Positions 55,683-63,713 of a DNA stretch of 64,000 bases are shown one piece after another. Where the stretch lies: the NCBI RefSeq assembly GCF_013623835.1, contig NZ_JABKDE010000004.1:482121-546120 (forward strand), written 5' to 3'. The notes below the pieces were generated by a model, which worked only from the letters and a program-made list of their open reading frames with translations, made no database searches and was not told the DNA's origin. The translations under genes were made by a program, and so were the position numbers. Within the stretch, counting starts at the first letter, position 1; the number at the start of each line of letters is the position of its first letter. The stretch comes from Brevibacterium oceani (GTDB lineage Bacteria; Actinomycetota; Actinomycetes; Actinomycetales; Brevibacteriaceae).

Positions 55683-56681
55683 ATGACGAACTCTTCTCTG
55701 CCACGCACCGTCTCCGGCATCCAAGCCACCTCCGATTCCCTGCATCTGGGCAACTACATCGGGGCGCTGCAGCAGTTCGTGACGCATCAGGAGTCGCACG
55801 ACGCCTTCTACTTCATCGCAAACATGCACGCGATCACCGTCGAACAGGACCCCGCCGATCTGCGCGAGCGCACCCTGCGCACGGCCGCCCAGTTCATCGC
55901 GGCCGGGATCGATCCGGAGAAGTCGACGATCTTCGTCCAGTCCCAGGTTCCCGCGCACCCGCAGCTGTCCTGGGTCCTCGAGTGCACCACCTCGATGGGT
56001 GAGGCGAGCCGGATGACGCAGTTCAAGGACAAGTCGGCCAAGCAGCAGCACGTGTCCCTGGGCCTGCTCACCTATCCGGCGCTCATGGCCGCCGACATCC
56101 TCCTCTACAATCCGCAGCTCGTCCCCGTCGGCGAGGACCAGCGCCAGCACCTCGAACTGACCCGCAACCTCGCCGAACGCTTCAACTATCGGTTCGGAGA
56201 GACCTTCGTCGTCCCCGAGGCGCAGATCCTCAAGGCCACGGCGAAGATCTACGATCTGCAGAACCCCGGCGCGAAGATGTCGAAATCTCAGCCGAGTCCG
56301 CAGGGCCGCATCGACATCCTCGACGATGCGAAGGCGCTGACGAAGAAGATCAAGTCCGCCGTGACCGATGACGGCACGCAGATCGCCTACGATCCCGAGA
56401 CCAAGCCGGGGGTGTCGAATCTGCTGACCATCTACTCGTCCCTGACCTCCCGCCCGGTCGACGACATCGTCGCCGACTACGAGGGCAAGATGTACGGACA
56501 TCTCAAGGTCGACCTCGCCGAGCTGGCTGTGGAGACCCTCAGCCCCGTGCGGGAGCGCACGCTCGAGCTCCTCGAGGACCGGGCTCAGCTGCAGGCCATC
56601 CTCGACCGCGGGGCCGAGAAGGCCAGCGAGATCGCCGAGGGGACACTGCGTGAGGTCTACGACAAGATCGGCTTCATCTGA
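55683..56681 (+). CDS. trpS: Tryptophanyl-tRNA synthetase
   Basis: Class Ic synthetase (332 aa) charging tRNA-Trp. The HIGH-equivalent is in [13 protein letters not shown] and the KMSKS loop is [30 protein letters not shown] is also typical. It is followed after 2 bases by the App1-domain gene, so the two are probably co-transcribed. Confidence 0.97.
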   Translation: MTNSSLPRTVSGIQATSDSLHLGNYIGALQQFVTHQESHDAFYFIANMHAITVEQDPADLRERTLRTAAQFIAAGIDPEKSTIFVQSQVPAHPQLSWVLECTTSMGEASRMTQFKDKSAKQQHVSLGLLTYPALMAADILLYNPQLVPVGEDQRQHLELTRNLAERFNYRFGETFVVPEAQILKATAKIYDLQNPGAKMSKSQPSPQGRIDILDDAKALTKKIKSAVTDDGTQIAYDPETKPGVSNLLTIYSSLTSRPVDDIVADYEGKMYGHLKVDLAELAVETLSPVRERTLELLEDRAQLQAILDRGAEKASEIAEGTLREVYDKIGFI

Positions 56682-56683
56682 TC

Positions 56684-57733
56684 ATGGCAAGGAAGAAGCC
56701 CGAGGAGGGTCCGCTCAATCTCACACCGGACATGCTCCACACCGCAGCGCGGGTGGAGGACCGGTTCAACGGATGGATCCAGAATCGGGCGACCGACCAC
56801 AGCTATCAGCGCACCGTCATCGCCTACGACACATACGGCGGCACCGGCTGGGTGCGTGTCCTCGGGCGTCTGGTGCTCACTCCCAACGGTCAGCCGGCGG
56901 CGGACATCCACGCGAGCATCCGCGGGTGGAAGTCCTTCGTCAGCGTACCGCTGCCCAATGACACGGCATGGGTGCGGGTCAACGACGAAGAGCACATGGT
57001 CACCTCGGACCGGGGCGGCATCATCGACACGGTCATCCCCGGCGACTTCGAACCGGGGGAGACGGAGATCGAACTGTGGACCGATGGGTCCCTCGTCGAT
57101 TCCGCGGCCGTGCGCATCATCGGTGAGGACTCGACCTTCGGGATCATCTCCGACATCGACGACACCGTCATGGTGACCTCGCTGCCCAGGCCCTTCCTCG
57201 CCGCGTGGAACACGTTCGTGCTCAGCGAGCATGCGCGCTCACCGGTGGCGGGTATGGCCGTGCTCTATGACCGGATCACGTTCATGCGTCCGGCGACCCC
57301 GATGATCTACCTCTCGACCGGAGCGTGGAATTCGGCCCTGACGATCAAACGCTTCCTCTCCCGCAATCTCTATCCGATGGGTCCGCTGCTGCTCACGGAC
57401 TGGGGTCCGACGACGACGCGGGTCTTCCGCTCGGGCAAGGAGCACAAGCGCAATATGCTCGAGCGGCTGTCCCGGGAGTTCCCGTGGATGAAGTGGCTGC
57501 TCATCGGCGACGACGGGCAGAAGGACGAAGAGGTCTACGGGGAGTTCGTCGAGAACCACCCGGAGAACGTCGCCGCCGTGGCTATCCGTCAGCTCACGGT
57601 CGGTGAGGCGGTGTGGGCCGGCGGCCGCTCGAAGCGCCATGGTCGCGGGCAGGGAGTGCCGTGGATCTATGCGCCCGACGGCGCGGGCCTGTCCTCCCGG
57701 TTGACCGAACGCGGAATCATCTCAACCATCTGA
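56684..57733 (+). CDS. App1 phosphatase-domain protein (DUF2183)
   Basis: A 349-aa protein of the HAD-like APP1 family, named after the yeast phosphatidate phosphatase. The catalytic loop D157-I-D159-D-T is followed by YLSTGAWN and by LLIGDDGQKDEEVYGEF, which supply the remaining HAD motifs. The N-terminal half (about residues 20-150) is the beta-rich region usual in bacterial members. It starts 2 bases after trpS. Lipid phosphatase activity in bacteria is inferred, not shown. Confidence 0.88.
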   Translation: MARKKPEEGPLNLTPDMLHTAARVEDRFNGWIQNRATDHSYQRTVIAYDTYGGTGWVRVLGRLVLTPNGQPAADIHASIRGWKSFVSVPLPNDTAWVRVNDEEHMVTSDRGGIIDTVIPGDFEPGETEIELWTDGSLVDSAAVRIIGEDSTFGIISDIDDTVMVTSLPRPFLAAWNTFVLSEHARSPVAGMAVLYDRITFMRPATPMIYLSTGAWNSALTIKRFLSRNLYPMGPLLLTDWGPTTTRVFRSGKEHKRNMLERLSREFPWMKWLLIGDDGQKDEEVYGEFVENHPENVAAVAIRQLTVGEAVWAGGRSKRHGRGQGVPWIYAPDGAGLSSRLTERGIISTI

Positions 57734-57739
57734 CCCAAA

Positions 57740-57813
57740 CCCCAATTGCTACCTGACGGCGGCCCAGCAACCTTGCGCAAGGTTGCTGGGCCGCCGTCAG
57801 GTAGCAATTGGGG
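57740..57813. repeat. Perfect 74-base palindrome, copy 2 (App1/NMO convergent gap)
   Basis: Arms 57740-57776 and 57777-57813 are exact reverse complements with no spacer. Each arm contains the same 21-base core as the palindrome at 51209-51268, with added flanks (CCCCAATTG outside, ACCTTGC inside). It begins 6 bases after the App1 gene and sits 30 bases from the end of the convergent nitronate monooxygenase gene. Confidence 0.93.
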
Positions 57814-57843
57814 GCGAAGTGGGCCGTGAGGTGCTTGGTCGGC

Positions 57844-58815
57844 TCAGCCCAGGCGTGCCCGCAGCTCGGCCTTTGCCGTTTCGTACTGGGCGGCGAAGGT
57901 CTCGACGAGCTCGCCGGTCGTGCGCTGTGTGCCGAGTGCACCGATGCCCTGGCCCGAACCCCAGATGTCACGCCAGGCCTTCGCATCCGAGTTCGGATCG
58001 GAGGCGAAGTTCATCTTCGACGGATCGGACTCGGGAAGGTCATCGGGATCGAGCCCGGAGTTCACTATCGACCCGCGCAGATAGTTGCCTTTGACTCCGG
58101 TGAAGTAGTTCGAGTAGACGACGTCCTCGGCACCCGAATCAACGATCATCTGGCGGTAGTCGTCGACGACGTTCGCCTCGGGCGTGGACAGGAAGGCCGA
58201 ACCGACGTAGGCGAAGTCCGCGCCGGCAGCCAGGGCGGCGAGGACTGAGCGTCCGTGGGCGATGGCGCCCGAGAGCAGCAGTGGGCCGTCGAACCAGGAC
58301 CGGATCTCCTGGACGAGCGCGAACGGAGACTGCGCACCCGCGTGCCCGCCGGCACCGGCGGCCACGGCGATGACTCCGTCGGCACCCTTCTCGACGGCCT
58401 TGTGGGCGAAGCGGTTGTTGATGACGTCATGGAAGACGATGCCGCCGTAGGAATGGACGGCTTCGTTGACTTCCTCACGGGCGCCCAGTGAGGTGATGAC
58501 GATCGGGACCTTGTGCCGGACCACCTCGGCGAGGTCCTCCTCGAGGCGATTGTTCGACCGGTGCACGATGAGGTTGACCGCGAACGGGGCGGCCGGGCGG
58601 TCAGGGTGGGCCTCTGTGTGGGCTGCGTTCGAATCGGTGATCTCGTCGAGCCAGTCGGTCAGCTGCGATGCCGGCCGTGCGTTGAGCGTGGGGAAGGAGC
58701 CGACCACCCCGGCCTGGCACTGAGCCTTGACGAGTTCGGGCCCGGAGGCGATGAACATCGGCGAGGCGAAGACGGGCAGACGCAGCTGGGAGCGCAGATC
58801 GGTGAGAGGTTTCAC
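57844..58815 (-). CDS. Nitronate monooxygenase-type flavoprotein
   Basis: A 323-aa FMN-dependent TIM-barrel enzyme of the NMO/2-nitropropane dioxygenase family. It has PVFASPMFIASGPELV at the N-terminus, VFHDVINNRFAHKAVEKGAD, and the catalytic-His region AAGAGGHAGAQSPFAL, then GADFAYVGSAFLST for phosphate binding. The GTG at 58815 was chosen for its AAGGAGG site (58820-58826). An in-frame ATG at 58842 lies upstream of that site. Physiological substrate uncertain; members detoxify nitronates. Confidence 0.88.
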   Translation of the reverse strand: MKPLTDLRSQLRLPVFASPMFIASGPELVKAQCQAGVVGSFPTLNARPASQLTDWLDEITDSNAAHTEAHPDRPAAPFAVNLIVHRSNNRLEEDLAEVVRHKVPIVITSLGAREEVNEAVHSYGGIVFHDVINNRFAHKAVEKGADGVIAVAAGAGGHAGAQSPFALVQEIRSWFDGPLLLSGAIAHGRSVLAALAAGADFAYVGSAFLSTPEANVVDDYRQMIVDSGAEDVVYSNYFTGVKGNYLRGSIVNSGLDPDDLPESDPSKMNFASDPNSDAKAWRDIWGSGQGIGALGTQRTTGELVETFAAQYETAKAELRARLG

Positions 58816-58856
58816 GATGCCTCCTTGAGTCGATGAATGCATGGTCCCACTCTAAC

Positions 58857-58870
58857 CGAACGTTTGTTAA
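58857..58870 (-). promoter_or_regulatory. TetR-type operator candidate before the NMO gene
   Basis: CGAACGTTTGTTAA (58857-58870) fits the CNAACNNNNGTTNG pattern known for actinobacterial fatty-acid TetR regulators except at its last base. It lies about 45 bases before the NMO start. Confidence 0.3.
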
Positions 58871-58968
58871 ATGCGATATCCGACACATCCACTGATCACC
58901 GATCCCGCAGACCCTCGGCATCATCGCCGAGGTGGTGCGCAGAGATCGGTGACATCCGCCCGGAGATG

Positions 58969-59004
58969 ACGTCGGCGCAGACCCCGTGGAGTCTGCGCCG
59001 ACGT
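58969..59004 (-). terminator. Terminator of the valine-catabolism operon
   Basis: A perfect 14-bp stem (58969-58982 with 58991-59004) with an 8-base loop, 17 bases beyond the enoyl-CoA hydratase stop on the minus strand. Confidence 0.8.
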
Positions 59005-59021
59005 TCGGCCGATCGCCGTGT

Positions 59022-59798
59022 TCAGGAGTCCGTGAAGTTCGGGTCCCGCTTCTCGACGAAGGCGGCCATGCCCTCGGTCTGGTCGTTCGTGGCCAGGGTC
59101 GAGTGGAAGAGCCGGCGTTCGTAGCGCAGCCCCTGTTCCAGCGTGGTCTCGAACGCGGTGTTCACCGCTTCCTTGACCATCGCCGAGGCGATCCGGGACT
59201 TGGCTGCGATCGTCTGCGCGATCTCGTTGGCAGTGTTCAGCAGCTCCTCGGGTTCGACGACTCGAGCGACGAGTCCGGAGCGTTCGGCCTCCTCGGCGCC
59301 CATCATCCGCCCGGTCAGGCACATGTCCATCGACTTCGCCTTGCCGACCGCGCGGGTCAGGCGCTGTGATCCGCCCATGCCCGGCAGCACGCCGAGGTTG
59401 ATCTCGGGCTGGCCGAACTTCGCCTTCGTCGAGGCGATGAGGATGTCGCCCATCATCGCGAGCTCACATCCGCCGCCGAGTGCGAAGCCGCCCACCGCAG
59501 TGATGATCGGCTTGCGGACGTCGGTCAGTCGGGTCCACCCGGCGAACCAGTCGGCCTTGTAGGCAGTGGCGAAGTCGAGGCTCGACATCTCTTTGATGTC
59601 GGCACCGGCGGCGAAGGCCTTGTCGCTGCCGGTGATGATGATCGCCTTGACCGAGTCGTCGGCGTCGAACCCGGCGGCCGCCTCGGTGACGTCGGTGAGC
59701 ACCTGCAGGTTGAGCGCATTGAGCGCCTTCGGGCGGTTGAGGGTGATGGTCGCGACGCCGTCGGCGACCTCGGACAGGATGGTTTCGAATTCGCTCAT
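59022..59798 (-). CDS. Enoyl-CoA hydratase
   Basis: Crotonase-fold hydratase (258 aa). The oxyanion and catalytic residues are in [11 protein letters not shown] (E112) and [15 protein letters not shown] (E132), both glutamates kept, so hydration is expected. AAGADIKEM is the CoA-binding loop. In this operon it would hydrate methacrylyl-CoA in valine breakdown, though such enzymes are often broad. The ATG overlaps the stop of the hydrolase gene by 4 bases. Confidence 0.92.
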   Translation of the reverse strand: MSEFETILSEVADGVATITLNRPKALNALNLQVLTDVTEAAAGFDADDSVKAIIITGSDKAFAAGADIKEMSSLDFATAYKADWFAGWTRLTDVRKPIITAVGGFALGGGCELAMMGDILIASTKAKFGQPEINLGVLPGMGGSQRLTRAVGKAKSMDMCLTGRMMGAEEAERSGLVARVVEPEELLNTANEIAQTIAAKSRIASAMVKEAVNTAFETTLEQGLRYERRLFHSTLATNDQTEGMAAFVEKRDPNFTDS

Positions 59799-60850
59799 GA
59801 GAACACCTTCTCTTCGTGATCGGTGGCGAGGATGGACTGGACGGTCACGTCGCTGACCTCGGCCAACGAGGCCGGGCTCCACTTCGGGCTGCGGTCCTTG
59901 TCGATGACCTGGGCGCGGATGCCCTCCTTGAGGTCGGGCAGTCCGGTGAGGGTGACCGCGACGCGGTAGTCCTGTTCGAGGACCTCGGCGAGGGTCATCG
60001 TCTCGGCGTTGCGGACGGCGGCCAGCGTCAGCTTCACCGAGGTGGGGGCCTTGGTCCCGATGAGTTCGGCGGTGGCCTGCGCATCGGGATCCGCATGTGC
60101 GGCGAGGGCGGCGACGATGTCCTCGGCGCTGTCGCCGACATAGCATTCGTCGATCCAGCCGGCTGCCTCGGCGAGTTCGTTCGCCGGGGCCTCGGTCGCG
60201 TACTTGCCGAGGACGGTGTCGAGGTCGCCACCGGCGGTGAGTTCGGCGATGAGGTCGGGGACCTGGGCATCGGGAACAAAGAGGTCGGCCAGTCCCAAGG
60301 CGATCGCGGCGCCCGGGCCGACCGGCTGACCGGTCAGAGCGAGGTGAGTGCCGAGCTCTCCCGGCGCATTTGCCAGCAGATGGGTGCCGCCGACGTCGGG
60401 GAAGAGCCCGATCCCGGTCTCGGGCATTCCGACCTTCGTCGAATCGGTGACGATGCGGTGCGAACCGTGCCCGGAGATCCCGACCCCGCCGCCCATGGTG
60501 ATGCCGTTCATGATCACGACATAGGGCTTGGGGAACTCGGAGATCGCGAAGTTCATCTTGTACTCGCGGTTCCAGAACTTCGCGTTCTCATCACTGCCGG
60601 CCACGATGTCGTTGTACACGGCCTTGATATCGCCTCCGGCACACAGGCCGCGCTCTCCGCGTCCGGTGACGAGGACGATCGAGACCGAATCGTCGTCGCG
60701 CCAGGCGTTGAGGGCGTCGTCGATGGCGCCCACCATGTCTTGGCTGAGCGCGTTGATCAGCTTCGGTCTGTTGAGTTCGATTCGGCCCACCCCGTTGGAT
60801 ACCGAGGTGATGACGGGTTCATCCGCCGCCTGTGCCGAAGGTTCTGTCAT
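59795..60850 (-). CDS. 3-hydroxyisobutyryl-CoA hydrolase
   Basis: Crotonase-fold thioesterase (351 aa) releasing 3-hydroxyisobutyrate in the valine pathway. The longer C-terminal helical region and the pair E144 (GMPETGIG) and D152 (LFPDVGG), eight residues apart as in human HIBCH (E169/D177), separate it from true hydratases. [12 protein letters not shown] is the CoA loop. One base separates its start from the dehydrogenase stop, and its end overlaps the hydratase gene. Confidence 0.93.
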   Translation of the reverse strand: MTEPSAQAADEPVITSVSNGVGRIELNRPKLINALSQDMVGAIDDALNAWRDDDSVSIVLVTGRGERGLCAGGDIKAVYNDIVAGSDENAKFWNREYKMNFAISEFPKPYVVIMNGITMGGGVGISGHGSHRIVTDSTKVGMPETGIGLFPDVGGTHLLANAPGELGTHLALTGQPVGPGAAIALGLADLFVPDAQVPDLIAELTAGGDLDTVLGKYATEAPANELAEAAGWIDECYVGDSAEDIVAALAAHADPDAQATAELIGTKAPTSVKLTLAAVRNAETMTLAEVLEQDYRVAVTLTGLPDLKEGIRAQVIDKDRSPKWSPASLAEVSDVTVQSILATDHEEKVFS

Positions 60851-60851
60851 A

Positions 60852-62018
60852 TCAGCCCACTCCTGTGCTCTTGCGCGAGATGATCACGCGCATGATTTCG
60901 TTGGTGCCTTCCAGAATCTGGTGGACGCGCAGGTCACGAACCAGCTTCTCAATCCCATACTCTGTCAGATAGCCGTAGCCGCCGTGCAACTGGAGTGCGC
61001 GATTGGCGACGTCGAAGCCGGTGTCGGTGGCCTTGAGTTTGGCCATCGCGGACAGCAGGGAGGTGTTGGCATCGCCGGCGTCGTAGGCGTTCGCCGCTCG
61101 CCACAGCAGGGACCTGGCACCCTCGAGGTCGGCCTGCATCTGTGCGACCTCGAAGCGCAGAGCCTGGAAGCCGGAGAGTTCGGTGCCGAAGGCCTGGCGC
61201 TCGCCCATATAGGCGATGGCCTTCTCCAGAGCCGACTGTCCGCCTCCGAGTGAGCAGGCGCCGATGTTGAGGCGTCCGCCGTCGAGGCCGGACATGGCGA
61301 TCTTGAAGCCCCGCCCGGGTTCGCCGAGCATGTTCTCCTTCGGCACCCGCACGTTCTCCATGATCACCTGTCGGGTCGGCTGGGCGCGCCAACCCATCTT
61401 CTGTTCGTTGGGGCCGAAGCTCAGTCCCTCCATGCCCTTTTCGAGGATGAAGGCGGAGATCCCGCGGGAGCCGTCCTGCCCGGTGCGGGCCATGACGAGG
61501 TAGGTCTCCGAGGTGCCTGCGCCGGAGATGAACTGTTTGACACCGTTGAGGACGTAGGAATCGCCGTCTTCGCGCGCCGAGGTGCGCAGGGCCGCGGCGT
61601 CGGATCCGGCGTTGGGTTCGGTCAGGCAGTAGCTGCCGAGGTGCTCCATCGAGACCAGGGGAGTGAGGTGCTTGGCCTTCTGCTCGTCGTTGCCGAACTT
61701 GTCGATCATCCACGCGACCATGTTGTGGATCGAGATGTAGGCGGCGACCGAGGGGCATCCGGTCGACATCGCTTCGAAGATCAGTGCCGCATCCATCCGG
61801 CCCATTCCGGTTCCGCCGGCCTCTTCGCTGACGTAGATGCCGCCCATTCCGAGCTCGGCGGACTTCCTGATCACGTCGACGGGGAAGAAGTGTTCGGCGT
61901 CCCATTCGAGGGCGTGAGGGGCGACCTCGGTATCGGCGAACTCGCGCACCATTCCGGAGACGGTCTGCTGTTCGTCGGTGAGTCCGAAGGGCAGGGCAGC
62001 TGCTGTGCTGCGGGACAT
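60852..62018 (-). CDS. Acyl-CoA dehydrogenase, probably isobutyryl-CoA dehydrogenase
   Basis: FAD enzyme (388 aa) introducing the alpha-beta double bond. YCLTEPNAGSDAAALRT binds FAD. The C-terminal LHGGYGYLTEYGIEKLVRD and QILEGTNEIMR include the catalytic base E370. The specificity for isobutyryl-CoA is inferred from the two downstream valine-pathway genes. GGAGGAATC precedes the ATG. First gene of the operon, behind a 24-base palindromic operator at 62071. Confidence 0.93.
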   Translation of the reverse strand: MSRSTAAALPFGLTDEQQTVSGMVREFADTEVAPHALEWDAEHFFPVDVIRKSAELGMGGIYVSEEAGGTGMGRMDAALIFEAMSTGCPSVAAYISIHNMVAWMIDKFGNDEQKAKHLTPLVSMEHLGSYCLTEPNAGSDAAALRTSAREDGDSYVLNGVKQFISGAGTSETYLVMARTGQDGSRGISAFILEKGMEGLSFGPNEQKMGWRAQPTRQVIMENVRVPKENMLGEPGRGFKIAMSGLDGGRLNIGACSLGGGQSALEKAIAYMGERQAFGTELSGFQALRFEVAQMQADLEGARSLLWRAANAYDAGDANTSLLSAMAKLKATDTGFDVANRALQLHGGYGYLTEYGIEKLVRDLRVHQILEGTNEIMRVIISRKSTGVG

Positions 62019-62070
62019 GATTCCTCCAGTGATCTGGCGCAAAGGGGTGACGGGAACCACGATACGTCGC

Positions 62071-62094
62071 AATTACTTGGACGTCCAACTAATT
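62071..62094 (-). promoter_or_regulatory. 24-base palindromic operator before the valine operon
   Basis: AATTA-C-TTGGACGTCCAA-C-TAATT (62071-62094) is a palindrome with only the C/C position unpaired, 53 bases before the acyl-CoA dehydrogenase start. The adjacent MarR-type gene is the obvious candidate regulator. A TetR protein encoded elsewhere is an alternative. Confidence 0.6.
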
Positions 62095-62178
62095 GATCGC
62101 CGAGGTGGCCCACGGCTGCTGTGTTCAGTGCAGGGGAGTGCGTGGCGGGGTGAGGGTGAGGGTAAGGCCCGTCTGCGC

Positions 62179-62694
62179 TCAGCTGTGGTCTTCGAGACCC
62201 GAGCGCAGCGTCGCGAGGTGAGGGAGGAGCGCATTGAGATCGATGCCGGAGAAGTCCGGCGAGGAGAAGACTTCGGCATTGAGTGCGGTCGTCGCCTGAG
62301 CGGCGAGTCTCCGACCGGCGTCGGTGAGGTCGACGAGTGTGGTCCGACGATCATCGGGATGGCTGCGGCGGGCGACCAGCCCGGCCTTCTCCAAGCGGTC
62401 GACGGAGTTCGTCGTCGAGGTGGCGTGGACCTGCAGGCGTGCCGAGATCTTCGACATGGGCAATGTGCCCGATCGGGTGAAGGACAGCAGGGTGAGGACT
62501 TCGTAACGGGAGAAAGTGAGGGCGAACGGCTTGAGCGCGGCATCGACCCGGGCCAGGAAGAGCTGGTGGATCCGCATCACCGAGATGACCGTCGTCATTC
62601 CGTCTGCGGCCTCATTCCACCCGTGGGCCAGCCATTGCCGACGGGACTCCTCGATCGGGTCGAGTCTGCTCGGTGTCTTCTCTTCTGCCGCCAT
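62179..62694 (-). CDS. MarR-family transcriptional regulator
   Basis: A 171-aa winged-helix repressor. Dimerisation helices flank the DNA-binding part LPMSKISARLQVHATSTTNSVDRLEKAGLVARRSHPDDRRTTLV (read in pieces), whose wing SHPDDRRTTLVDLTDAG is diagnostic. The ATG at 62694 lacks a ribosome site and lies 9 bases after TACACT read on the minus strand, suggesting a leaderless mRNA. It sits just upstream of the valine operon on the same strand and likely controls it. The divergent SRAP gene is an alternative target. Confidence 0.9.
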   Translation of the reverse strand: MAAEEKTPSRLDPIEESRRQWLAHGWNEAADGMTTVISVMRIHQLFLARVDAALKPFALTFSRYEVLTLLSFTRSGTLPMSKISARLQVHATSTTNSVDRLEKAGLVARRSHPDDRRTTLVDLTDAGRRLAAQATTALNAEVFSSPDFSGIDLNALLPHLATLRSGLEDHS

Positions 62695-62728
62695 TGTCGA
62701 CAGTGTAGTGAAGTGAGAAGATGGGCGC

Positions 62729-63421
62729 ATGTGCGGTCGACTCAATATGTCCCTCGATCCGGCGGATCTCGCCGATGAGCTTCGGCTGGACGTCGTATCC
62801 TATGACTATTCGCCGCGCTACAACGTTCCGCCGGGGTCGTTCGTCCCGATCGTCGTCGAACGTCTCGACGATGGGGGACAGCTCCATCGCAGACTCGAGA
62901 CTGCGTCGTGGGGTCTGGTTCCGTCGTGGGCGAAGGACGTGAAGATCGGCTTCAAGGCGTTCAACGCCCGATCCGAGACTGTGTTGGAGAAGCCGATGTT
63001 CCGGCAGGCGATCAGGCGTCGACGCTGTGCACTGCCGATCCCGGGGTACTACGAATGGGAGACGATCGAGGACGGCAAACAGCCGTGGATGATGAGCTCC
63101 GCGGGCAAGGATCCTCTGTTCATGGCCGGGCTCTTCGAGTTCTGGAAGCAGCCGGACGAGAGCTGGTTGGTCTCATCGTCGATCCTCACCATGGAATCGT
63201 CGGGGCATCTCTCCGATGTCCACCACCGGATGCCCGTGTTCCTCGCACGTGAGCGCATCGACGACTGGATCGACCCGGGAGTGCTCAGCAATGACGTCCC
63301 CGATCTGCTGGCCGCGACCCTGGACGAAGTCGACCCCGCGAGTGTGACCAGACATAAGGTCGGCAAGGCGGTGGGCAACGTCCGCAACGACTCCCCGGAA
63401 CTCGCTCAGCCGGTTGCCTGA
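62729..63421 (+). CDS. SRAP/YedK-family abasic-site protein
   Basis: A 230-aa HMCES/YedK homologue that shields abasic sites in single-stranded DNA by forming a covalent link through its N-terminal cysteine. The initiator Met precedes C2, which becomes N-terminal after Met removal. The active-site residues N79 (FNARSE), E109 (GYYEWE) and H165 (HHRMP) are all present. Starts 34 bases from the divergent MarR gene. Confidence 0.95.
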   Translation: MCGRLNMSLDPADLADELRLDVVSYDYSPRYNVPPGSFVPIVVERLDDGGQLHRRLETASWGLVPSWAKDVKIGFKAFNARSETVLEKPMFRQAIRRRRCALPIPGYYEWETIEDGKQPWMMSSAGKDPLFMAGLFEFWKQPDESWLVSSSILTMESSGHLSDVHHRMPVFLARERIDDWIDPGVLSNDVPDLLAATLDEVDPASVTRHKVGKAVGNVRNDSPELAQPVA

Positions 63422-63575
63422 CAGTATAGGGTCGGATGTCAGCCGCTCGGATGATGACATTCGCTCGCCCGTAGACCGACTTTCTCTATCGAGCTCGAGC
63501 TGTCTTCGGAAGGTGTCTGGGCCGTACTGAGGCCGCCGGTGCAGGCTTCGTCCGCCGGGTGATCGAAGCCGTTTT

Positions 63576-63604
63576 GCTCACCGCTGGTGATGTGTGTATT
63601 GTTG
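63576..63604 (+). promoter_or_regulatory. Upstream tandem promoter P1
   Basis: TTGCTC (63576-63581), 17 bases, TATTGT (63599-63604). It points to the right, away from the SRAP gene. Confidence 0.5.
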
Positions 63605-63684
63605 TCCAGGTTGCCGAGCCGCAAGGAACGGCGACAGTCGCTCTCATCGGGAACGATTCGGGTAAAACGAAGATGAACTTCGAG

Positions 63685-63713
63685 TTGCACGGACCGAAAC
63701 AACCATGTAGAGT
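63685..63713 (+). promoter_or_regulatory. Downstream tandem promoter P2
   Basis: TTGCAC (63685-63690), 17 bases, TAGAGT (63708-63713), a good sigma-70/HrdB match resembling actinobacterial rRNA promoters. Confidence 0.6.
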
